Shown here piece by piece: positions 16,405 to 27,291 of a DNA stretch of 64,000 bases (position 1 is its first letter; each line of letters starts with the position of its first letter). The notes beneath the pieces are model-generated. The model did no database searches. It saw only the letters and a program-made list of their open reading frames with translations, and was not told where the DNA came from. A program made the translations under genes and the position numbers. Source of the stretch: Phenylobacterium montanum (GTDB taxonomy: Bacteria; Pseudomonadota; Alphaproteobacteria; Caulobacterales; Caulobacteraceae); the NCBI RefSeq assembly GCF_018135625.1, contig NZ_CP073078.1:3070501-3134500 (forward strand). Direction: 5' to 3'.

Positions 16405-18375
16405 ATGCCTGGCGAACTTCCTGTCGCCGCTCAAGCCGCAGAACCCACCGCCCAGGCCCATAGCTCGCACGCGCCCGACGCCCACGGCGGACGGTTCTGG
16501 TCGCTGGCCCTGGGCGCCATCGGGGTGGTGTTCGGCGACATCGGCACGAGCCCCCTGTACGCCTTCCGCCAGGCCCTCAAGCAGGCCACCGGCGATGGTC
16601 ATGTGCAACCTGAAGCGGTCTATGGTGTGGTCTCGCTCGCCCTCTGGGCCCTGATCATGGTGGTGACGGTCAAGTACGTCATCTTCCTGATGCGGGCGGA
16701 CAACAAGGGCGAGGGCGGCGTCCTGTCGCTGACCGCCCTGGCCCAGCACGTCAACGGCCGCCGCACCCTCCTGGTGTTCGCCTTCGGGGTGATCGGGGCG
16801 GCGCTGTTCTACGGCGACTCCATCATCACCCCGGCGATTTCGGTCCTGTCGGCGATCGAGGGACTGCAGACCGTGCCGGCCCTGCAAAACGTGGTCACGC
16901 CCGGCGGCGGCGTTGTCATCGTGCTCAGCCTTCTGATCCTGACCGGCCTCTTTGCGGTGCAGTTCCGCGGCACGGCCAATGTGGCGATCTTCTTCGGGCC
17001 GGTGCTGGTCTGCTGGTTCGCCCTGATCGCGGCCTTCGGGGTGATGCACATCGTCCATGAGCCGGGCGTGCTGCTGGCCGCCAGCCCCAGCTACGCCGTC
17101 ATGTTCCTGGCGCGCCACGGCATGGTGAGCCTGATGGTGCTGGGCTCGGTGTTCCTGACCGTGACCGGCGCGGAGGCGCTCTACGCCGACATGGGCCACT
17201 TCGGCCGCTGGCCGATCCAGGCCGCCTGGCTGTTCCTGGCCCTGCCCTGCCTGATGCTGAACTATCTGGGCCAGGGCGCCTTCGCCCTGCAGATGGTCCA
17301 GGCCACCCATGGCCAGGTGCAGGACATGGACTGGTTCTTCCAGATGACGCCGGTGATCCTGCGCGTGCCCATGGTGGTGCTGGCCACCGCCGCCACCGTG
17401 ATCGCCAGCCAGGCGGTGATCACCGGCGCCTTCTCCCTGACCAACCAGGCCATGCAGCTGGGCCTGCTGCCCAGGATGGTGGTCAAGCGCACCTCGGCCA
17501 CCCAGGCCGGCCAGATCTACCTGCCCCAGATCAACGGCATGCTGGCCGTGGGCGTGGTGCTCTTGATCGCGGTGTTCAAGAGCTCGGACGCACTCGGCCA
17601 AGCCTATGGCCTGGCCGTCACCGGGACCATGGCGGTGACCACCTCGCTGTCCTTCATCGTGGTGCGCAAGATGTGGCGCTGGCCGCTGATCGGCGCCCTG
17701 GCCCTGATCGGGCCGCTCCTGACCATGGACCTGTTCTTCCTGGGGGCCAATTCGCTGAAGATCTTCTCCGGCGCCGCCCTGCCGCTGGTGATGGGTGCGG
17801 CCCTGTTCCTGGTCATGGCCACCTGGGTGCGCGGCAACGACATCCTGGCCAAGAAGCTGCAGAAGGACACCCCGCCGCTGGACAGCTTCCTGGGCATCCT
17901 GCGCGCGCGCCCGCCGCACCGGGTGACCGGCACCGCCGTCTACCTGACCTCGGACCCGGCCCACGCCCCGGCCGCCCTGCTGCACAACCTCAAGCACAAC
18001 CGCGTGCTGCACCAGCAGAACATTATCCTGTCGGTCGAGACCCTGGAGACGCCCCGGGCGCCCGAGGAGCAGCGGGTCAGCTGCCACAAGATCGACGACG
18101 ACTTCACCCAGGTCACCGTGCGCTACGGCTTCATGGAGACGCCGAACATCCCCAAGGCCCTGGCCGCCTGCCGCAGCCAGGGGCTCCTGATCGACATGAT
18201 GTCGACCTCGTTCTTCCTGGGCCGCAAGACGGTGGTGGCCACCAGCCGCAAGGGCCTGGGCCAGCTGCAGGACCGTCTCTACATCCTCCTGGCCAAGAAC
18301 GCCGCCAACCCCACCGACTTCTTCCAGATCCCGCCCGGCCGGGTGCTGGAGATGGGCGCGCAGCTCAGCATCTGA
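16405..18375 (+). CDS. kup: Low-affinity K+ uptake permease Kup/Trk-type
   Basis: A 656-residue potassium/proton symporter of the KUP/HAK/KT family. The N-terminal signature is LALGAIGVVFGDIGTSPLYAFRQAL (about residues 33-57), followed by the conserved GEGG (ADNKGEGGVLSL) and FYGDSIITPAISVLSAIEGL. Twelve membrane helices and a cytoplasmic C-terminal domain of about 130 residues (FMETPNIPKAL) complete the full family length. The open frame extends upstream to 16252 through the palindromic repeat. ATG 16405 with AGGAG at 16389 matches the start of homologues. Confidence 0.95.
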   Translation: MPGELPVAAQAAEPTAQAHSSHAPDAHGGRFWSLALGAIGVVFGDIGTSPLYAFRQALKQATGDGHVQPEAVYGVVSLALWALIMVVTVKYVIFLMRADNKGEGGVLSLTALAQHVNGRRTLLVFAFGVIGAALFYGDSIITPAISVLSAIEGLQTVPALQNVVTPGGGVVIVLSLLILTGLFAVQFRGTANVAIFFGPVLVCWFALIAAFGVMHIVHEPGVLLAASPSYAVMFLARHGMVSLMVLGSVFLTVTGAEALYADMGHFGRWPIQAAWLFLALPCLMLNYLGQGAFALQMVQATHGQVQDMDWFFQMTPVILRVPMVVLATAATVIASQAVITGAFSLTNQAMQLGLLPRMVVKRTSATQAGQIYLPQINGMLAVGVVLLIAVFKSSDALGQAYGLAVTGTMAVTTSLSFIVVRKMWRWPLIGALALIGPLLTMDLFFLGANSLKIFSGAALPLVMGAALFLVMATWVRGNDILAKKLQKDTPPLDSFLGILRARPPHRVTGTAVYLTSDPAHAPAALLHNLKHNRVLHQQNIILSVETLETPRAPEEQRVSCHKIDDDFTQVTVRYGFMETPNIPKALAACRSQGLLIDMMSTSFFLGRKTVVATSRKGLGQLQDRLYILLAKNAANPTDFFQIPPGRVLEMGAQLSI

Positions 18376-18378
18376 GGC

Positions 18379-19188
18379 TCAGTCGAAGACCCCTGACAGC
18401 TCCACGTCTGTCAGGCCGTCACGGATGCGCCTCAGTTCGCGATAGATGAGGGCCGACGCGGCGGTGCTCGGGATGGAAGCCAGGGCGATCCACACATAGC
18501 CGAGATGCGAAGCGAAGCTGCGGGCCAAGGCCGCTCCGGCTATGAGGAGCACAATGTAGCCGACGACGAACGCCCCCTGATAAACCAGGATCACCGGCGC
18601 CAGGCGCCAGCGATTGCCGCTCGAAAGGGTGGCAGCGCGCAGGAGGGCGCGGGCCGGGTTCTTGCGCTCCTCCAGCGCTACCGGCATGGCCGACCCCACC
18701 ACCAAATTCAGACCGAAAAGGATCAGGCTGTTGGTCAGGATCAGGCCGATATAGCTGGCCCAGTCGGTCGGTGGCCCAGTGAACATTGCGGCCAAGGTCG
18801 GGGCGTTGCCCAGCACTTGCAATACTACGCCAACCAGCATTGCAGGCAGGGCGAAGAAAAGCGGGCGGGCCGGCCGTTCACCCCCATCCAATCGCCGAAA
18901 CAGCGCTTCCAGCGACAAGCAAATCCCGAGGTTATAACTGGTGATCAGACTCAGATAGCCGGCGATGTGGGCCAGTTTGACAGGCCCAGTCTGCAGGCCG
19001 CCCTGGCTCTGCACCAAGTAACCGTAGGCGAAAGCGTAGAGCTCGTAAGGCGCCCAGAGGAACAGCACCGCCAGGATCGCCAGCCGGCGCCACTCCAGCC
19101 GAACGAGGTGGAAGCTGCGCGGGATGATCGCGCCGAGCTCGATACGTCCGACCGTGGCGAAATCAGCGGCGACCATGGCCAGCACCAT
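18379..19188 (-). CDS. Hypothetical multi-spanning membrane protein
   Basis: A protein of about 269 residues if it begins at ATG 19188. ATG 19176 and an upstream frame to 19338 are alternatives. There are about six hydrophobic helices, with a FATVGRIELGAIIPRSFHLVRLEWRRLAILAVLFL opening. This resembles membrane-domain proteins of the glycerophosphodiesterase-associated type, but I cannot name a family with confidence. Third-position G+C looks lower than in kup and thiC on either side. It converges on kup, with 3 bases between stops. Confidence 0.65.
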   Translation of the reverse strand: MVLAMVAADFATVGRIELGAIIPRSFHLVRLEWRRLAILAVLFLWAPYELYAFAYGYLVQSQGGLQTGPVKLAHIAGYLSLITSYNLGICLSLEALFRRLDGGERPARPLFFALPAMLVGVVLQVLGNAPTLAAMFTGPPTDWASYIGLILTNSLILFGLNLVVGSAMPVALEERKNPARALLRAATLSSGNRWRLAPVILVYQGAFVVGYIVLLIAGAALARSFASHLGYVWIALASIPSTAASALIYRELRRIRDGLTDVELSGVFD

Positions 19189-19361
19189 AGCCCCAAGTCC
19201 GGCGAGCCTGTCCAGCTTGGCCTTTTCCGGCGGCAAGGCGATGGTCCGTTCCGTGGAAGCCGCCCGCCGCGTGCAAAAAATGCCCGGAAAACGCCAGGCC
19301 TGCCCGAGACTGTTGCGCTTCAGACCCCAAATACGCACGAGCCTTCCCCGCCAATGCGCGC

Positions 19362-19389
19362 TTGACGCCGGGGCGCGGGCGCGTAGTCT
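19362..19389 (+). promoter_or_regulatory. Candidate sigma70-type promoter of thiC
   Basis: TTGACG (19362-19367) and TAGTCT (19384-19389) are separated by 16 bases. This would place the transcript start near 19396, just before the TPP riboswitch aptamer. The hexamers are approximate matches to the housekeeping consensus. Confidence 0.45.
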
Positions 19390-19398
19390 CCCCCCACT

Positions 19399-19496
19399 CT
19401 CCGGGGTGTCCCGCTCAAGGGGCTGAGATATCGCTGGGCGCGAGCCGGCGCGATGACCCGCCGAACCTGATCCGGATCATGCCGGCGAAGGGATGA
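19399..19496 (+). promoter_or_regulatory. TPP riboswitch (THI element)
   Basis: The conserved thi-box elements occur in order: GGGGTGTCC near 19403, GGCTGAGA near 19421, ACCCG near 19456, then GAACCTGATCCGGATCATG and GCGAAGGGA (19462-19493). This is a complete thiamine-pyrophosphate aptamer. It lies 73 bases before the thiC start, a distance that would suit translational or early transcriptional control. Binding of TPP should switch thiC expression off. Confidence 0.95.
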
Positions 19497-19536
19497 GATT
19501 GGGGTCCTGGGATCCCGTTTCTACCGACGTCCGTGA

Positions 19537-21396
<1,860 letters not shown>

Positions 21397-21411
21397 TCTC
21401 GTCAACGAGCC

Positions 21412-21957
21412 ATGCCGCACCGGATCCACATCACCGGCGCTTCCGGCTGCGGCGTGACCACCCTGGGCGCGGCCCTGGCCGGGCGGCTGGGGCTGGCGCA
21501 CCTGGACACCGACAGCTTCTATTGGCTGCCGACCGATCCGCCGTTCACCGACAAGCGGCCCGTCCCGGAGCGGCTGGCCCTGCTGGATCAAACCTTCGCC
21601 GATGCGCCGCGGGGCTGGGCGCTGTCGGGGTCGCTGGACGGCTGGGGCGATCCCTTGATTCCGCGGTTCGACCTGGTGGTGTTCCTGCAGGTCCCGACCG
21701 AGATCCGCATGGCCCGCGTCATCGCCCGCGAGCGCCAGCGCTTTGGCGCGGCGATCGATCCAGGCGGCGCGATGCACCAGGCGTCGCAGGACTTCCGGGC
21801 CTGGTGCGCGGGCTATGATGCGGGCGGCATGGCGGGGCGGAACCTCCAGCGTCATCTGGCCTGGCTCGAGGCGCTGCCCTGCCCCGTCCTGCGGCTGGAC
21901 GGAACCGAACCTACGTCGGCGCTGGCTGAGGTCGTGACGCAGGCGATCGGCCGATGA
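21412..21957 (+). CDS. P-loop NTPase, adenylate/shikimate kinase-like
   Basis: A 181-residue small kinase-like protein with an N-terminal Walker A, GASGCGVTT (about residues 8-16), followed by HLDTDSFYWL. This is the pattern of FlaR/topology-modulation-type nucleotide kinases. There is a VVFLQVPTEIRMARVIARERQRFG lid-like segment and no recognisable second domain. The substrate is unknown. It starts 15 bases after thiC and overlaps the next gene by 4 bases (ATGA), so it is probably in the thiC transcript. A role as a thiamine-pathway kinase is possible but unsupported by motif. Confidence 0.75.
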   Translation: MPHRIHITGASGCGVTTLGAALAGRLGLAHLDTDSFYWLPTDPPFTDKRPVPERLALLDQTFADAPRGWALSGSLDGWGDPLIPRFDLVVFLQVPTEIRMARVIARERQRFGAAIDPGGAMHQASQDFRAWCAGYDAGGMAGRNLQRHLAWLEALPCPVLRLDGTEPTSALAEVVTQAIGR

Positions 21958-22700
21958 GCACCCGGCTCCCCGCAGCCGGCGATCAGGTACGCGGCGAGCC
22001 CCTGGTCGGCCTCAACTGGGCCGGCGCGGACCTGAGCGATTGCCGCTTCGAGGACTGCGTGATCGAGGACCCAGCATTTTCCGAGACTGTGCTGGTCGGC
22101 GCGCGCTTCATCCGCTGTCGGCTGCTGCGCTGCCGTTTCGCCAACGCAGACCTGCGCGAGGCGGTTTTCGAGGACTGCGCCCTGGCCGACCCCGTCGCGC
22201 GCCAGGGGCCGGTGTTCGCCTTCAGCCGGCTGGACGAGGCGGCGTTCCGGCGCTGCGACCTCAGCCTCGCCCGGTTCGACCGCTCCAGCCTGCACGCCAT
22301 CGTGCTGGAGGACTGCAATCTGCGGGGGGCGCGGTTCGAAAAGGTCGACTTCTCCCGCACGTTCGGTCGCAAGGTGATGACCACCCAGGCCAGCTTCCGC
22401 CGCTGTAGGCTGGACCTGGCCGACCTGTCGGGCGCGCGCCTGCCCGGCTGCGAGCTTTGCGAATGCGACCTGCGCGAGGCGGACCTGTCGGGCGCGGACC
22501 TGACCGATGCGGATCTGCGCCGCTCGAACCTGTTCGGCGCGATCCTGGACAATGCGCGGCTCGGGGGCTCCGACCTGCGCGGGGCCGAGGTCAGCGGCCT
22601 GGACCTGACCCGCCTCGCCGCCCGCGAAGGCCTCAAAATCACGCCGGACCAGCAATATCCCCTGCTCGACGCCCTTGGGATCGACGTGCAGCCGGATTGA
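21954..22700 (+). CDS. Pentapeptide-repeat protein
   Basis: A 248-residue protein made largely of A(D/N)LxX-type five-residue repeats (LREADLSGADLTDADLRRSNLFGAI and similar). It should form a right-handed quadrilateral beta-helix. There is no signal peptide, so it is cytoplasmic. Related Qnr/MfpA proteins mimic DNA and bind gyrase. Many others have no known role, and nothing here proves gyrase binding. The repeats are cysteine-rich (FEDCVIED, FRRCDLS, YCNLR-like turns). It overlaps the upstream kinase gene by 4 bases. Confidence 0.85.
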   Translation: MSTRLPAAGDQVRGEPLVGLNWAGADLSDCRFEDCVIEDPAFSETVLVGARFIRCRLLRCRFANADLREAVFEDCALADPVARQGPVFAFSRLDEAAFRRCDLSLARFDRSSLHAIVLEDCNLRGARFEKVDFSRTFGRKVMTTQASFRRCRLDLADLSGARLPGCELCECDLREADLSGADLTDADLRRSNLFGAILDNARLGGSDLRGAEVSGLDLTRLAAREGLKITPDQQYPLLDALGIDVQPD

Positions 22701-22737
22701 GGGCCGAACCTTCCGGCGTCCCAGCCCCACCGTCCCG

Positions 22738-23229
22738 CTAGAATACCCCCAAGGCCAGCCCCGCGGCCAAGGCGGCGCCCAGTTCCTCGCCGCGCAGCAG
22801 CTCTGCGGCGCCCACGGTCTTGGGCGCCAGTATGGCCTCGGGTGTCTGGGCGTGGGTGCAGACGACGATCGGCTCGGCCACGGCCTTCAGCCGCCAGCCG
22901 GCGGCGATCCGCTCGATCTGGCGCAGGGCGTTCTGGCCGTCGCTTCCGGCGCAGATCACGGCCGCATAGGGCCGCCCCTGGATACGGTCGAGCACGGGAT
23001 AGTAGCTGCGGTCGAAGAAAAATTTCATCCGCCCCGCCAGGGCGGCCAGCATCTCGGGCGTGGCGAAGACATAGCCGTCCGCCGCCAGCACATCCTCCGG
23101 CCCGGCCTCGCCGGCGTACAGCAGCCGGACCGCGACCTCGTCTTCACCGCCGGCTCCCCGCGCCACCGCCTCGGCCATCTGGCGCGTGGCGCCGGTGACT
23201 GTGTCGTAGACGATCAGCAGGGTCTTCAC
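22738..23229 (-). CDS. Flavodoxin-like/NAD(P)H:quinone oxidoreductase-type protein
   Basis: A 163-residue flavodoxin-fold protein. The FMN phosphate loop is YDTVTGATRQMAEAV at about residues 8-22, and the middle loop is FATPEMLAALAGRMKFFFDRSYY. It probably carries FMN and reduces quinones or similar acceptors. The GTG at 23229 lies 4 bases after the stop of the dioxygenase gene, which gives the start; the open frame continues upstream inside that gene. Weak similarity to flavodoxin family members used as electron donors fits a partnership with the upstream oxygenase (inference). Confidence 0.75.
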   Translation of the reverse strand: MKTLLIVYDTVTGATRQMAEAVARGAGGEDEVAVRLLYAGEAGPEDVLAADGYVFATPEMLAALAGRMKFFFDRSYYPVLDRIQGRPYAAVICAGSDGQNALRQIERIAAGWRLKAVAEPIVVCTHAQTPEAILAPKTVGAAELLRGEELGAALAAGLALGVF

Positions 23230-23233
23230 GCCG

Positions 23234-24139
23234 TCAGGCCGGTTCGCGGGCGGCGCCGATTTCGTCCCGGATCGCGGCCAAAAGCTCGTCCGAACCCATG
23301 CTGTATTCGCCGCTACCCGCGTGCAGGGCGTGCTCCGGCGGCACCACCTCAGGCCCGGCGCCGGCCGGCAGCGGCGGGGTATAGTAGCCCAGCGCATAGG
23401 AGCCCATGGCGTAGCCGATCAGCGCCTGCAGCTCCGGATCCAGGGTCGCGGCGATCTCCGGCGGGCACGACAGGTACTGGTTCTCCTCCTGCCGCAGCCA
23501 TCCCAGCGCATAGGTGATGTTCAGGCCCCAGCGGTCGGCCTGACTGTCGTTGGCGCCGCCGCCGTGGAACACCCCGCCGGTATAGACCAGCACCGAGCCC
23601 CGCCGCATCTCGGCGCAGGTGACCGCGGCCGGATCGGGGACCCGCTCGTCGGGCCAGGTGACCGATCCGGGCGCGACCTGGGTCGCCCCGTTTTCGCGGG
23701 TGAAGTCGGTCAGGGCCCAGATGGTGTTCAGCTGCGGCTCGACATCCTTCAGGTGCTTGCCCCAGGCCCAGCGGTCGCGGTGCAGCGGCTGGGCGACCTG
23801 GCCGGGCATGATGCGGATCAGCTGGGTCAGGTGCAGCTGGTAGCGCTGGCAGAACGGCAGCAGCAGGCGGTCGCACAGGGCGCGGATGCGGGTGTCGAGC
23901 ACCCGCTCCCGCGTCAGCGGCGACCTGGCCACCAGCGCGCCGGTGCGCGTGGTGTTGAAGCCGCTGAACACGTCCCGCCCCGGCTGGGTCGCCTCCACAT
24001 AGGGCCCGATCTCCGCGACCAGGGCGTCGACCGCCGCCTGATCCAGCACATCGTCCAGCACCAGCGCCCCGTCGCGCGCGAGCGCGGCGAAGAGGTCGTC
24101 GGGCGACGTATCGGCGGGGAAGTGGGCGAGGTCTGGCAT
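23234..24139 (-). CDS. Phytanoyl-CoA dioxygenase (PhyH) family protein
   Basis: A 301-residue Fe(II)/2-oxoglutarate dioxygenase of the PhyH group. The metal triad is visible as HRDRWAWG (H and D, about residues 119-121) and the distal His in TGGVFHGGG. A following Arg in DRWGLNITYALGW would hold 2-oxoglutarate. The substrate is unknown. The ATG at 24139 has GGGAGC upstream; the frame extends to 24199 without support. It forms a two-gene unit with the flavodoxin-like gene. Confidence 0.85.
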   Translation of the reverse strand: MPDLAHFPADTSPDDLFAALARDGALVLDDVLDQAAVDALVAEIGPYVEATQPGRDVFSGFNTTRTGALVARSPLTRERVLDTRIRALCDRLLLPFCQRYQLHLTQLIRIMPGQVAQPLHRDRWAWGKHLKDVEPQLNTIWALTDFTRENGATQVAPGSVTWPDERVPDPAAVTCAEMRRGSVLVYTGGVFHGGGANDSQADRWGLNITYALGWLRQEENQYLSCPPEIAATLDPELQALIGYAMGSYALGYYTPPLPAGAGPEVVPPEHALHAGSGEYSMGSDELLAAIRDEIGAAREPA

Positions 24140-24241
24140 GGCGAGCTCCCTGTACCCGGAACTGTCGCCCAGCCAACGCCGCTCGGCAACTGGCCGCATG
24201 GAGCGGATGCTTGGCTGCCGCTCAACTTCGCTGCAAACGGG

Positions 24242-24403
24242 TCAGGGCAACGGATCGTCGTCGCCGACATCGGCCAGATAGCCGCCGCGGATGCTACGCA
24301 GGCGCCGCCGCTTGAAGGCTCGGCTTTCAAATAGGCGGCTGAGGTCTAGCCGTTCGAATGGCGAGACAAAGAACAGGAAAAGGATCCGCAGCAGAATTCT
24401 CAT
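24242..24403 (-). CDS. Very small hypothetical protein
   Basis: A possible 53-residue protein with a hydrophobic N-terminus (MRILLRILFLFFVSPFERL) and a strongly basic middle (FKRRRLRSIRGG). An in-frame ATG at 24478 overlaps the stop of the upstream gene (ATGA) and would add 25 residues. I chose 24403 because the extension looks non-coding in composition. It has no recognised family and may be a small membrane-associated peptide. Confidence 0.4.
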   Translation of the reverse strand: MRILLRILFLFFVSPFERLDLSRLFESRAFKRRRLRSIRGGYLADVGDDDPLP

Positions 24404-24474
24404 ATCGTCCGCGCCACCTGATCCCCCAAGGCGTAGCCGAGGCTGAGACGATGATCCAGGGTGCTTCACGTCTC

Positions 24475-24762
24475 TCATAGGTGGAAGGCCATCGAGGCGA
24501 TGAGCACCACGGCGAGCGCGCCGGCGGCGGCCAACCCAAAGCCCATGGTCAGTCCGCGCACGCGATTGGAAAGCAGGCGGCGGAACCGCTCGGGGTCTTC
24601 GTCGCGGCGGACCTTGATCGCGCTATAGCCCCGGCGGACAATGACGCCCTGCTTCTTGGCCGCCAGATAGGGCAGCAGGTCACGAAATCCGAAGTATAGG
24701 CCGGCGAAAAACGACCCAACCCCAAGCGCGAAAATCCGAAATGCCCACACCGATGGCGTCAT
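24475..24762 (-). CDS. Small hypothetical membrane protein
   Basis: About 95 residues from ATG 24762; TTG 24828 would make 117 residues and overlap the upstream gene by 44 bases. There are two membrane helices, IFALGVGSFFAGLYFGF near the N-terminus and TMGFGLAAAGALAVVLIASMAF at the C-terminus. A basic cytoplasmic loop (RRGYSAIKVRRDEDPERFRRL) lies between them. No family is recognised. It is the middle gene of a three-gene minus-strand group of membrane proteins. Confidence 0.6.
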   Translation of the reverse strand: MTPSVWAFRIFALGVGSFFAGLYFGFRDLLPYLAAKKQGVIVRRGYSAIKVRRDEDPERFRRLLSNRVRGLTMGFGLAAAGALAVVLIASMAFHL

Positions 24763-24784
24763 CCCTGGCTTCTGTGCGCGCTGC

Positions 24785-25363
24785 TCAAGATCGCGTGGCT
24801 CGCCATTTTCGAGCGGCTTGAACCGCAATGAACAACAGAAGCAGCCCGCAGAACGCCATCCAGAGCCGGTTCCAGCCCGTCAGCAGATCGTGTCCGCGCG
24901 TCAAGCGAAACAGCAACGCCGGAACGACTAACGCGGACAAGCCTAACTGCTTCCAGGTCAGTCGCTCGAGCGCCACGCGGCGCGCTTCGGTCGCCGAGCG
25001 GCCCGGCGTCGCGGGTAGTCGGCCGCCCAAGGCTCTCACCGGTGCATACCAGAGCCAGTAGAACGGGCCCATAAAGCCGCCAATGCAAAGGGCGACTATG
25101 GGGGCGATTATCCATTCGGCCACAGACCTATTCTCGCCGGTCGAATAGAACGCTGCGGCCAGTACTAAGGCCACCGTCACACCAGCCGATACCCAGGTGA
25201 GGATCGTGACTCGCCGACCAAATTCATGGACGAACCGATCGCGTTCCCCGGACGTCACCCTCACGCCTGGCGCCTTCAGATTGGCGCGGAACAGATAGCC
25301 GTCGCCATCCGGCTCGAAACGATTTGCGAAAAGGTCCTTGGTGCGGGTCTGGCTTCCAAACAT
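24785..25363 (-). CDS. Hypothetical membrane protein
   Basis: A 192-residue protein. The first 50 residues look soluble (FEPDGDGYLFRANLKAPGVRVTSGERDRFV). Four hydrophobic helices follow, in two pairs (VTILTWVSAGVTVALVLAAAF, IIAPIVALCIGGFMGPFYWLW, LGLSALVVPALLF, LWMAFCGLLLLFIAVQ). No family is recognised. Codon third positions are less G+C-rich than in flanking genes, as in the two small genes downstream, so the group may be a recent acquisition. Confidence 0.7.
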   Translation of the reverse strand: MFGSQTRTKDLFANRFEPDGDGYLFRANLKAPGVRVTSGERDRFVHEFGRRVTILTWVSAGVTVALVLAAAFYSTGENRSVAEWIIAPIVALCIGGFMGPFYWLWYAPVRALGGRLPATPGRSATEARRVALERLTWKQLGLSALVVPALLFRLTRGHDLLTGWNRLWMAFCGLLLLFIAVQAARKWRATRS

Positions 25364-25418
25364 CGGGCAAGCTTAGCTTTGTGAGCCCAATGTGCAACAT
25401 CGCTACGGAGCGCGCCCC

Positions 25419-27206
25419 TCAAACCCTGACCGCCCCCGACACCACCTTGGCGTAGACCGCCTTGGTCAGCTTCACATAGCCCTTGGCCGGGTCGCGCACA
25501 TAGAGCGGGTGCTTGATCACCGCCGGGTCGAAGCCGTCGGCCACCAGGTCGACCTTGCGGTACTTGAAGGTGCCGGTGACCTCGATCTGCGGCTGCAGGC
25601 GCAGGAACACGGGGCGCGCATAGGCCGGAAGCTGCTCGTCGGCCAGGGCGGCCAGGGCGGTGATGTCGAAGCTCTTGTCCACCACCAGCGAGGCCATGCC
25701 GGCGCGCCCGTCCTGCTCGCCGACCTTGACCCCATAGACCGTGGCCTCCAGCACCCCCGGAACGCCGGAGAGGATGCCGGCCACCTCGCTCGTGGAGACG
25801 TTCTCGCCCTTCCAGCGGAAGGTGTCGCCCACCCGGTCGACGAAATAGAAATAGCCCTCCTCGTCCTGGCGCATCAGGTCGCCCGTGCGGAACCAGGCGT
25901 CGCCGGGCTCGAACACGTCGCGCAGGATCTTCTTCTCGCTGGCCACCTTGTCGGCATAGCCGGCGAACTCGCCGCGCACGTCGCCGCCGATGTGGCCGAC
26001 GCATTCGCCCACCTCGCCCGGCGCCGTCTCCTGGCAGCGGCCGTCCAGTCCGCGCAAGGGGGCTTCGGTTTCGACATCGAACTTCACCAGCCGAGCGTTG
26101 AAGCGCTTCTTCACATAGGCCGGGATGCGGCCGATCGAGCCCGGCTTGCCGTCGAAATTGAAAAAGGAGACGTTGCCCTCGGTCGAGCCGTAGAACTCCA
26201 GGATCTCGGGGATGCGGAAGCGGTCCTTGACCGTACCCCAGACGTCGGGCCTGAGCCCGTTGCCGAAGGCGAGCCGCAGGCGGTGGCCATGCTCGGCCTC
26301 GCTCTCCGGCTGGTTCACCAGATAGCGGCACAGCTCGCCGATATAGACGAACAGGGTGCATTTCTCGGCCGCGACGTCGCTCCAGAAATGGCTGGCCGAG
26401 AACCGGCTCTTCAGCACCACCGAACCGCCGTTGAGCAGCGCCGCGCCCATGCCGCAGAGCCCGCCGGTGGCGTGGTACAGCGGCAGCACCTGGTAGAGGC
26501 GGTCCTCCTTGTGCGCCCCGGTCGCGCCGGCGAAGCCGCGCATGTAGAGCTGGGCGCGCATGTGGGTGATCTTGGCCGCCTTGGGCAGGCCGGTGGTGCC
26601 GCTGGTGTAGATGTAGAGCGCCACGTCGCGGGCGGTCATGCCGGCCCGGGTCGAGCGGTCGGGGCGCAGCTGGCTGCAGCTCTTCAGGGCCTTGCCGAGG
26701 TCGCGCTGGTCGCCGACGGCGGGGCCCAGGGTCCACAACACCATGTGGCGCGAAAGGCTCTCGCGCACCGAGGCGAACACCGGGGCGGTCTCCGCGTCGG
26801 CGATCACCTGGGTGGCGCCCGAGATTTCCAGGCAGTGGCTGAGCTGCGAGCCGGTCAGGTTGTTGTTGATCAGGGCGGTGGCGACCCCGATCTTGCTGAG
26901 GCCGTACCAGATCGACAGGTAGTCGATGCGGTTGGGCAGAAACAGGGCCACGGTCTGGCCGCGCCTCAGGCCATGCTCTTGCGCCCAATGGGCGTAGCGG
27001 TTGGCGACGCCGTCCAGCTCGGCATAGGTGATGGTGCGCTCGCCGAAGGTGATGGCCGGCCGCTCGCGCCATTGGTCGACCGCCGCCTCGAGGTCGTCGC
27101 AGATCAGGTTGGGCGAATCGGCGGCGATCGAGCGGACCCGCCGCAGGGTCCGGAGCAACCCGCGCAGGAACCGGACTTCACGCTGGACCCGCGCCTCGAA
27201 CTTCAT
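25419..27206 (-). CDS. Long-chain acyl-CoA synthetase, FATP/very-long-chain type
   Basis: A 595-residue adenylate-forming enzyme. The AMP-binding motif YTSGTTGLPKAAK is at about residues 193-205 and the second motif is LEFYGSTEGN. The C-terminal hinge reads RTGDLMRQDEEGYFYFVDRVGDTFRWKGENVST, the form typical of FATP/VLACS proteins. The catalytic Lys fits TGTFKYRKVDLV. It would activate long-chain fatty acids to CoA thioesters at the membrane. The gene stands alone with a 55-base gap to the next minus-strand gene. Confidence 0.9.
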   Translation of the reverse strand: MKFEARVQREVRFLRGLLRTLRRVRSIAADSPNLICDDLEAAVDQWRERPAITFGERTITYAELDGVANRYAHWAQEHGLRRGQTVALFLPNRIDYLSIWYGLSKIGVATALINNNLTGSQLSHCLEISGATQVIADAETAPVFASVRESLSRHMVLWTLGPAVGDQRDLGKALKSCSQLRPDRSTRAGMTARDVALYIYTSGTTGLPKAAKITHMRAQLYMRGFAGATGAHKEDRLYQVLPLYHATGGLCGMGAALLNGGSVVLKSRFSASHFWSDVAAEKCTLFVYIGELCRYLVNQPESEAEHGHRLRLAFGNGLRPDVWGTVKDRFRIPEILEFYGSTEGNVSFFNFDGKPGSIGRIPAYVKKRFNARLVKFDVETEAPLRGLDGRCQETAPGEVGECVGHIGGDVRGEFAGYADKVASEKKILRDVFEPGDAWFRTGDLMRQDEEGYFYFVDRVGDTFRWKGENVSTSEVAGILSGVPGVLEATVYGVKVGEQDGRAGMASLVVDKSFDITALAALADEQLPAYARPVFLRLQPQIEVTGTFKYRKVDLVADGFDPAVIKHPLYVRDPAKGYVKLTKAVYAKVVSGAVRV

Positions 27207-27291
27207 GCAAGCACCCTCCGCGGGGCAGGATGGCGGGACGGCGCCCGCGCGGTCAAGGCGACCGTTTGCGCCTTTGAGCTCAGAAGTGGAA

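Noticed and set aside
16387-18087. Open frame of 566 codons antisense to kup
   Set aside because: Its Gln/His/Gly-rich composition is typical of a shadow frame; kup is unambiguous.
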